64,000 bases of DNA from JAJDTR01 sp965220415 (GTDB taxonomy: Bacteria; Poribacteria; WGA-4E; JAJDTR01). Below, piece by piece: positions 59,929 through 64,000 of this stretch. The translations under genes and the position numbers were made by a program. Position 1 is the first letter of the stretch, and each line of letters begins with the position of its first letter. A model generated the notes under the pieces. The model saw only the letters and a program-made list of their open reading frames with translations, was not told the DNA's origin and did not search any database. The stretch is taken from contig OZ244829.1 of NCBI GenBank assembly GCA_965220415.1, forward strand, positions 1,984,001 to 2,048,000, written 5' to 3'.

Positions 59929-62900
59929 ATGAAACTTGATAATCCGGATAGATATCCGAACCTCCGCCCGCTGTCGCTGCTAATGTCCTCACTTCTTCTC
60001 ATAGCCAGTCTGCCTGCAATGGGGGGCGTAGATTGGAAGGCGCTTGATGTCGGCAATCTATCCTCAGCCGTCTACAACACCGCGGTCGTCGGTTACCCGA
60101 CCAGCCCGACCCAAAACCCCTCCGGATGGTGGCCCGCCGGGACGAACGATTCCTACATCTTTGAAGGTGATATCTGGATCGGCGCCAAGAAGGGTGGAGA
60201 GGTCGGCGTCTCCTTCTCCGACGGACGGCAGTCCGAAATCTGGCCCACCGACGATTCGCCGGAGGTCATTTCGAACAAACCGGGATTGACGACGAAGGGA
60301 ACGCCAACGGGCCAATCAATCTGGTTCAAATGTACCGACACCAACCCGGAGGCAAACCAGGAATTAATCCTCGGATTAGACATCGAGGTCAACGGATTCC
60401 AATGGAGTTATGCGCCGCTATACGACTTCTTCATCTTGGAATACAAAGTAACCAATGTCAGCAGCGACACCTTGGAAGATGTATTCATGGCGTTCCGATA
60501 CGATGTGGATGTCTCCAGCAGTGAAACCGGAACGGCGAATTACTCTGCCGATGATTTCGTTGCGTTGGATGAAACGCCCGACGCCCTGAATCCGGACGTC
60601 CACCCGAACCGCTACCTCTCTTACGGGTACTCCAACGCATCGTCAACCGGCTACATCGGTCTACGTGTTTTGGACGCCTACATTGGCGATAACCCGCAGG
60701 ACGCCAACGCCAAGATTCCGTTCGCAGCGCACAAACGGATTACAATCTCCACCGATCCGTCGACCGCCGCCGAGATGTACGCCTTAATCAGTGTCCCCGG
60801 CGTTGATCCGCTTCCCGCAAACTACGACGACCAACGTTTCATTCAATCCTATGGTCCCATAGCGTCGCTTGCGCCGGGGGAGGTATTCAATGTCATCACG
60901 GCGGTAGCTATAGGTGAGGGACTTGAAGGACTGCAAGCATCATCGGACTGGGCGCAGAAACTGTATGACGATGACTACATCGCGCCAGCCCCGCCGCCGT
61001 CGCCGAAAGTTGCGGCGTATCCCGCCGATGGTCAGGTGACGCTCGTATGGGAAAGTGCGGAGGGATGGGTTCACGAAGGAGTCAACAAAAGCATTGAGGA
61101 ATATGTGGACATAACCGACCCGGAGAAGGTTTTCGAAGGTTATAGAGTCTACAGACGGGATACTTCGTACGACGAATCTACCGGCGACCCGGTGCAGGAT
61201 TGGGTCATGCTGACGGAGTTTGACAAACCCAGTGCGACCGGCAACTTTCTCACGGTGTCACACGTCGGCAAACAGTCGGACGCCACCATTGCCGCCATAG
61301 GCGACGAACCATTTTTTGCCGACTTCTTCAAAAATGCCGTCTACATCATCAAGTTCGATTCTAGCACCACCTATGAGATAATCAATACAACGCTATGGGA
61401 AGTGATGGCGCTTAACCCTCAATTCCCGGCGGACGGCGGCGGGTACGTCGTTATGAATCCCAATACTGGCGAACTTTATCCCGACGGGGAGTATCATTCC
61501 GGGGCGTTTATCTACTTTGGCGGATTGTATGTGCAGATTTCGGATGGCCCCTCGGGGCCTCCTGTCGCCGGTGACATCTTCCGCATCGTTTCCACCCCTT
61601 CACAAGCGCTCGGCGAAGACGCGGGCATAAAGAATTTTTATACCGATGAAGGATTGACGAATGGAATTCAGTACACCTACGCCGTAACCTCATTCGATAC
61701 GGGCAATCCCAAGACCGGGCTCATCGCGATGGAGAGCAGCCAGATTGAGACGATGGTTCATGTGACTCCCCGCGCGAACCCAGCAGGGTACCGTGATGCC
61801 ACTGCCGATCTCGAGGAAAACGCTTTTACGCGCACCGGCAGCGTCACCGTCGAACCGATGGTGCTCGCCCCCAAGAAGGTGACGGGGCATCAATACAAGG
61901 TTGTTTGGCATGGAGCTAAACCCATAGATGCCGGCGCATATATCACGGGCCCCGGCTATCAACCGCCCGCTTATGAAATCATCGACATGACTACAGATCA
62001 AATCGTAGTGCAGAAACAAACCTTTGGGTGGTACGACCCAACACAGATTGCGGCTGTTGAAGCGCTCTCCCCCATGTTTGATGGAATCATCCTGAAGATA
62101 AAGGGGGTTGACGTGACCTACGGGCATCCAAACGAAAACCCAATCGAAAGTGTAAAGTTGACCAAAGGCACGGTGACAGGCTGGAATGTGGACATCCAGT
62201 CTCCCGGCGTTGGGGAGAACACCTGGCCCAACATCTGGTGGTCAACCTACTACCGTCCACATACCTATTCGATAACCTTTGTTGACGATACGCATGTCAG
62301 AGTGGTGGACGAAGATACTGGCGAAGAAATTCAATTCAACGGCGAGCGTGCGGATGGCTATGCGATTTTCACAGGAACAGGTTGGGGTGATGAATATAGC
62401 CCGGACAATACCCCCGGTTACTTCCGGATCTTCATACGCGGAGGATACGTTTTCATCAGAGATCCAAACGGTGAAATCTCTGCCCGGGATGTATTCACTG
62501 TCAAAATGGGTGGGGTTGGCGCGCCTCAGGACGGCGACGAGTTGCTGTTAAGCACTGGCGGCGAGACGCTCATCGTCGACGACATTCGCGCCGATCTGGA
62601 CCGGATACGCGTCGTGCCAAACCCCTATTTCGTTACAAACAGGGCTGTGATTTCTGAAGGAACGGACAAAATCTTCTTTACCCACCTCCCGCCAAGATGC
62701 ACAGTGCGAATCTATACCTTGGCTGGCGAGTTGGTGCGGGAAATCGAGCACGAACACACCTCACCCTTCAATGCGGAGGAGCGTTTGGCGCAGGGTGACA
62801 AGGGCGGTACGGAATCCTTCAATCTCCTCAGTTACAACAATCAGGCGCTTGCCAGCGGCGTCTACATCTATCACGTTGAAGCGCGTGACGAATCGAATGC

Positions 62901-62943
62901 CGTCATCGGAAACAAGGTCAGTAGATTTGCCATTATTCGGTAA
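59929..62943 (+). CDS. large secreted protein with FlgD-like/T9SS-type C-terminal domain
   Basis: About 1004 residues from ATG 59929. Signal peptide (about 1-32, ending AMGG). Repeated beta sandwiches with fibronectin-like segments (VAAYPADGQVTLVWESAEG). The C-terminal ~100 residues (IRVVPNPYFVTNRAVISEGT, CTVRIYTLAGELVREIEHEH, LASGVYIYHVEA, FAIIR) form the FlgD-like or type A sorting-like domain that marks surface or secreted export. The frame is also open 38 codons upstream, inside the HigA-like gene, without a signal. A PorV-like gene follows, as in TonB-FlgD-PorV sets. Confidence 0.75.
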   Translation: MKLDNPDRYPNLRPLSLLMSSLLLIASLPAMGGVDWKALDVGNLSSAVYNTAVVGYPTSPTQNPSGWWPAGTNDSYIFEGDIWIGAKKGGEVGVSFSDGRQSEIWPTDDSPEVISNKPGLTTKGTPTGQSIWFKCTDTNPEANQELILGLDIEVNGFQWSYAPLYDFFILEYKVTNVSSDTLEDVFMAFRYDVDVSSSETGTANYSADDFVALDETPDALNPDVHPNRYLSYGYSNASSTGYIGLRVLDAYIGDNPQDANAKIPFAAHKRITISTDPSTAAEMYALISVPGVDPLPANYDDQRFIQSYGPIASLAPGEVFNVITAVAIGEGLEGLQASSDWAQKLYDDDYIAPAPPPSPKVAAYPADGQVTLVWESAEGWVHEGVNKSIEEYVDITDPEKVFEGYRVYRRDTSYDESTGDPVQDWVMLTEFDKPSATGNFLTVSHVGKQSDATIAAIGDEPFFADFFKNAVYIIKFDSSTTYEIINTTLWEVMALNPQFPADGGGYVVMNPNTGELYPDGEYHSGAFIYFGGLYVQISDGPSGPPVAGDIFRIVSTPSQALGEDAGIKNFYTDEGLTNGIQYTYAVTSFDTGNPKTGLIAMESSQIETMVHVTPRANPAGYRDATADLEENAFTRTGSVTVEPMVLAPKKVTGHQYKVVWHGAKPIDAGAYITGPGYQPPAYEIIDMTTDQIVVQKQTFGWYDPTQIAAVEALSPMFDGIILKIKGVDVTYGHPNENPIESVKLTKGTVTGWNVDIQSPGVGENTWPNIWWSTYYRPHTYSITFVDDTHVRVVDEDTGEEIQFNGERADGYAIFTGTGWGDEYSPDNTPGYFRIFIRGGYVFIRDPNGEISARDVFTVKMGGVGAPQDGDELLLSTGGETLIVDDIRADLDRIRVVPNPYFVTNRAVISEGTDKIFFTHLPPRCTVRIYTLAGELVREIEHEHTSPFNAEERLAQGDKGGTESFNLLSYNNQALASGVYIYHVEARDESNAVIGNKVSRFAIIR

Positions 62944-62962
62944 GCTCGACTATTTACATTCG

Positions 62963-62990
62963 TAGGGTGGGCATTGCCCACCATTCCTTG
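62963..62990 (+). repeat. GTAGGGTGGGCA palindromic repeat, copy 2
   Basis: GTAGGGTGGGCATTGCCCAC followed by CATTCCTTG; near identical to the reverse of 40365-40393. It lies 20 bp past the stop of the FlgD-like gene. Confidence 0.6.
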
Positions 62991-63156
62991 AAGTGTGCAC
63001 ACCGCGCACCGACTCTAGAAGTTTTAAGGCGAGATAAAGTGAGGAATTAGGGTGTGTGATAGAGATTGATTTGCACTCGCCCAATGAAAATGGAAACCAT
63101 TATAGCGGTTGTCCTACACACAACTTGACCGCGAAACAACAGATTAGCCTTCACTT

Positions 63157-64000
63157 ATGAAGATAAATTTTAGACACGTTAAGACGCTCTGCACACTCCT
63201 ATTCACGGCTATTTTCCTATACTCACCGTATACCTATGCCGTGACCAACGTGGGAACAAGCGGCGCCCAGTTCCTCAAGATTGGTCCCGGTGCCCGTGTA
63301 GACAGTTTGGGAGGCGCGTTTGGTGCAGTTGCCGACGATGTCACCGCCATCTATTGGAATCCCGCAGGCTTGAGCCAACTGTCGCAGACAACCATCTCCG
63401 GGACGCATACCGTCTGGCTCGCCGACACGAGATACAACTTCCTTGCCTTCGCAACGCCGGTCGAAAAAGTGGGCACTCTAGGAGCAAGCGTGACCTTCCT
63501 CTCGGTTCCCGACATGGAAATTACAACGCTGGCAAAACCGGATGGCACCGGTCTCTGGTTCTCCGCATGGGATGCGGCAGTCTCATTGGCGTATTCCAGA
63601 CAACTCTATGAGAAAGAGTCCGGGGTGAAACTCTCCTTTGGGGTCAATGCCAAGTTCATTCAGCAGCAGATACATCGGGAAAGCGCCAAGGGGATGGCGG
63701 TTGATGTCGGTACCCTATATCATACAGGGTGGAACAGTCTGCGGATCGGGATGTGCTACTCGAATTTCGGGCCGGAGATGCGCTTTGGTGGGCCGGATCT
63801 TCAGACGGGTGCGGAAGAGGCGGGAGATCAGCGAACCGCCGACTACCGCCCATTCCCGGACACGACGAATCCTACTCGTAAGGTAGAGTTGGATACCGTC
63901 GAATTCCCACTGCCAGCCAACTTTCGCCTCGGACTCGCGTACGATCTAATAGACGACGCGAACAACCTTCTCACCGTCGCCATAGACGGCAATCATCCCA
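63157..64000 (+). CDS. PorV/PorQ-like outer-membrane protein, C-terminus cut by window edge
   Basis: 281 residues are visible from ATG 63157. Signal peptide (about 1-28, ending TYA-V). The family opening AQFLKIGPGARVDSLGGAFG AVADDVTAIYWNPAGLSQLS is typical of PorV/PorQ (UPF0164-type) barrels, followed by beta strands. In Bacteroidetes-like secretion these shuttle substrates with FlgD-like or sorting C-terminal domains. It is downstream of such a protein here. The frame is still open at the window end. Confidence 0.88.
   Translation, partial: MKINFRHVKTLCTLLFTAIFLYSPYTYAVTNVGTSGAQFLKIGPGARVDSLGGAFGAVADDVTAIYWNPAGLSQLSQTTISGTHTVWLADTRYNFLAFATPVEKVGTLGASVTFLSVPDMEITTLAKPDGTGLWFSAWDAAVSLAYSRQLYEKESGVKLSFGVNAKFIQQQIHRESAKGMAVDVGTLYHTGWNSLRIGMCYSNFGPEMRFGGPDLQTGAEEAGDQRTADYRPFPDTTNPTRKVELDTVEFPLPANFRLGLAYDLIDDANNLLTVAIDGNHP

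Overview
The window looks like a chromosomal piece of a Gram-negative, uncultivated-type bacterium. The best guess is Candidatus Poribacteria or a close relative. That rests on outer-membrane porins and TonB receptors, a FlgD-like/PorV pair of the kind seen in Bacteroidetes-like and related phyla, families of secreted LamG and CBM9-like proteins, roomy intergenic spaces and many short palindromic dispersed repeats. No rRNA, tRNA or CRISPR array was seen. Taxonomy is inference, not proof.

Left part (1-15.1 kb): a truncated quinone oxidoreductase, then a tandem array of six secreted LamG-like paralogues (1.6-7.5 kb) separated alternately by 2 bp and by a repeated ~120 bp leader. The array ends with a leader copy that has lost its gene, followed by a broken ORF. 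A 2038-residue surface protein (discoidin-like, CBM9-like, seven beta repeats, CBM9-like) follows.

Middle part (15-38 kb), mostly minus strand: an aldo/keto reductase, a Gfo/Idh/MocA oxidoreductase, a fused homocysteine methyltransferase/methylenetetrahydrofolate reductase, an NfeD-flotillin-flotillin operon, a NucS/DUF91-like nuclease, and an IS1595-family transposase set between two decayed genes that share a C-terminal tail. Then come a PspA protein with a small acidic partner, a DUF255 thioredoxin-domain protein, RsgA, a YvlD-like membrane protein and a cis-prenyltransferase. On the plus strand a porin and a BCCT (betaine/choline/carnitine type) transporter sit behind a near-consensus promoter.

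Iron-type locus (40.5-52 kb): a porin, an imelysin lipoprotein whose two halves are in swapped order, a DUF1111 di-heme lipoprotein, a small lipoprotein, a FecA-like TonB receptor, a DUF4856 lipoprotein, then a GT-C glycosyltransferase-like protein and a FAD amine-oxidase-like protein. Four Fur-like operators with the core TGAGTCTCA lie in the two regulatory regions, one of them inside a promoter spacer. The parts would work together in substrate entry, redox handling at the cell surface and outer-membrane iron import.

Right part (52.5-64 kb): a large TonB receptor, a FlgD-like C-terminal-domain protein and a PorV-like protein that probably form one secretion/uptake unit. They are split by a 4.3 kb island of toxin-antitoxin and nuclease genes, several of them orphaned or truncated. 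The most unusual items are the operator set with the permuted imelysin, the LamG array, and this decaying toxin-antitoxin island.
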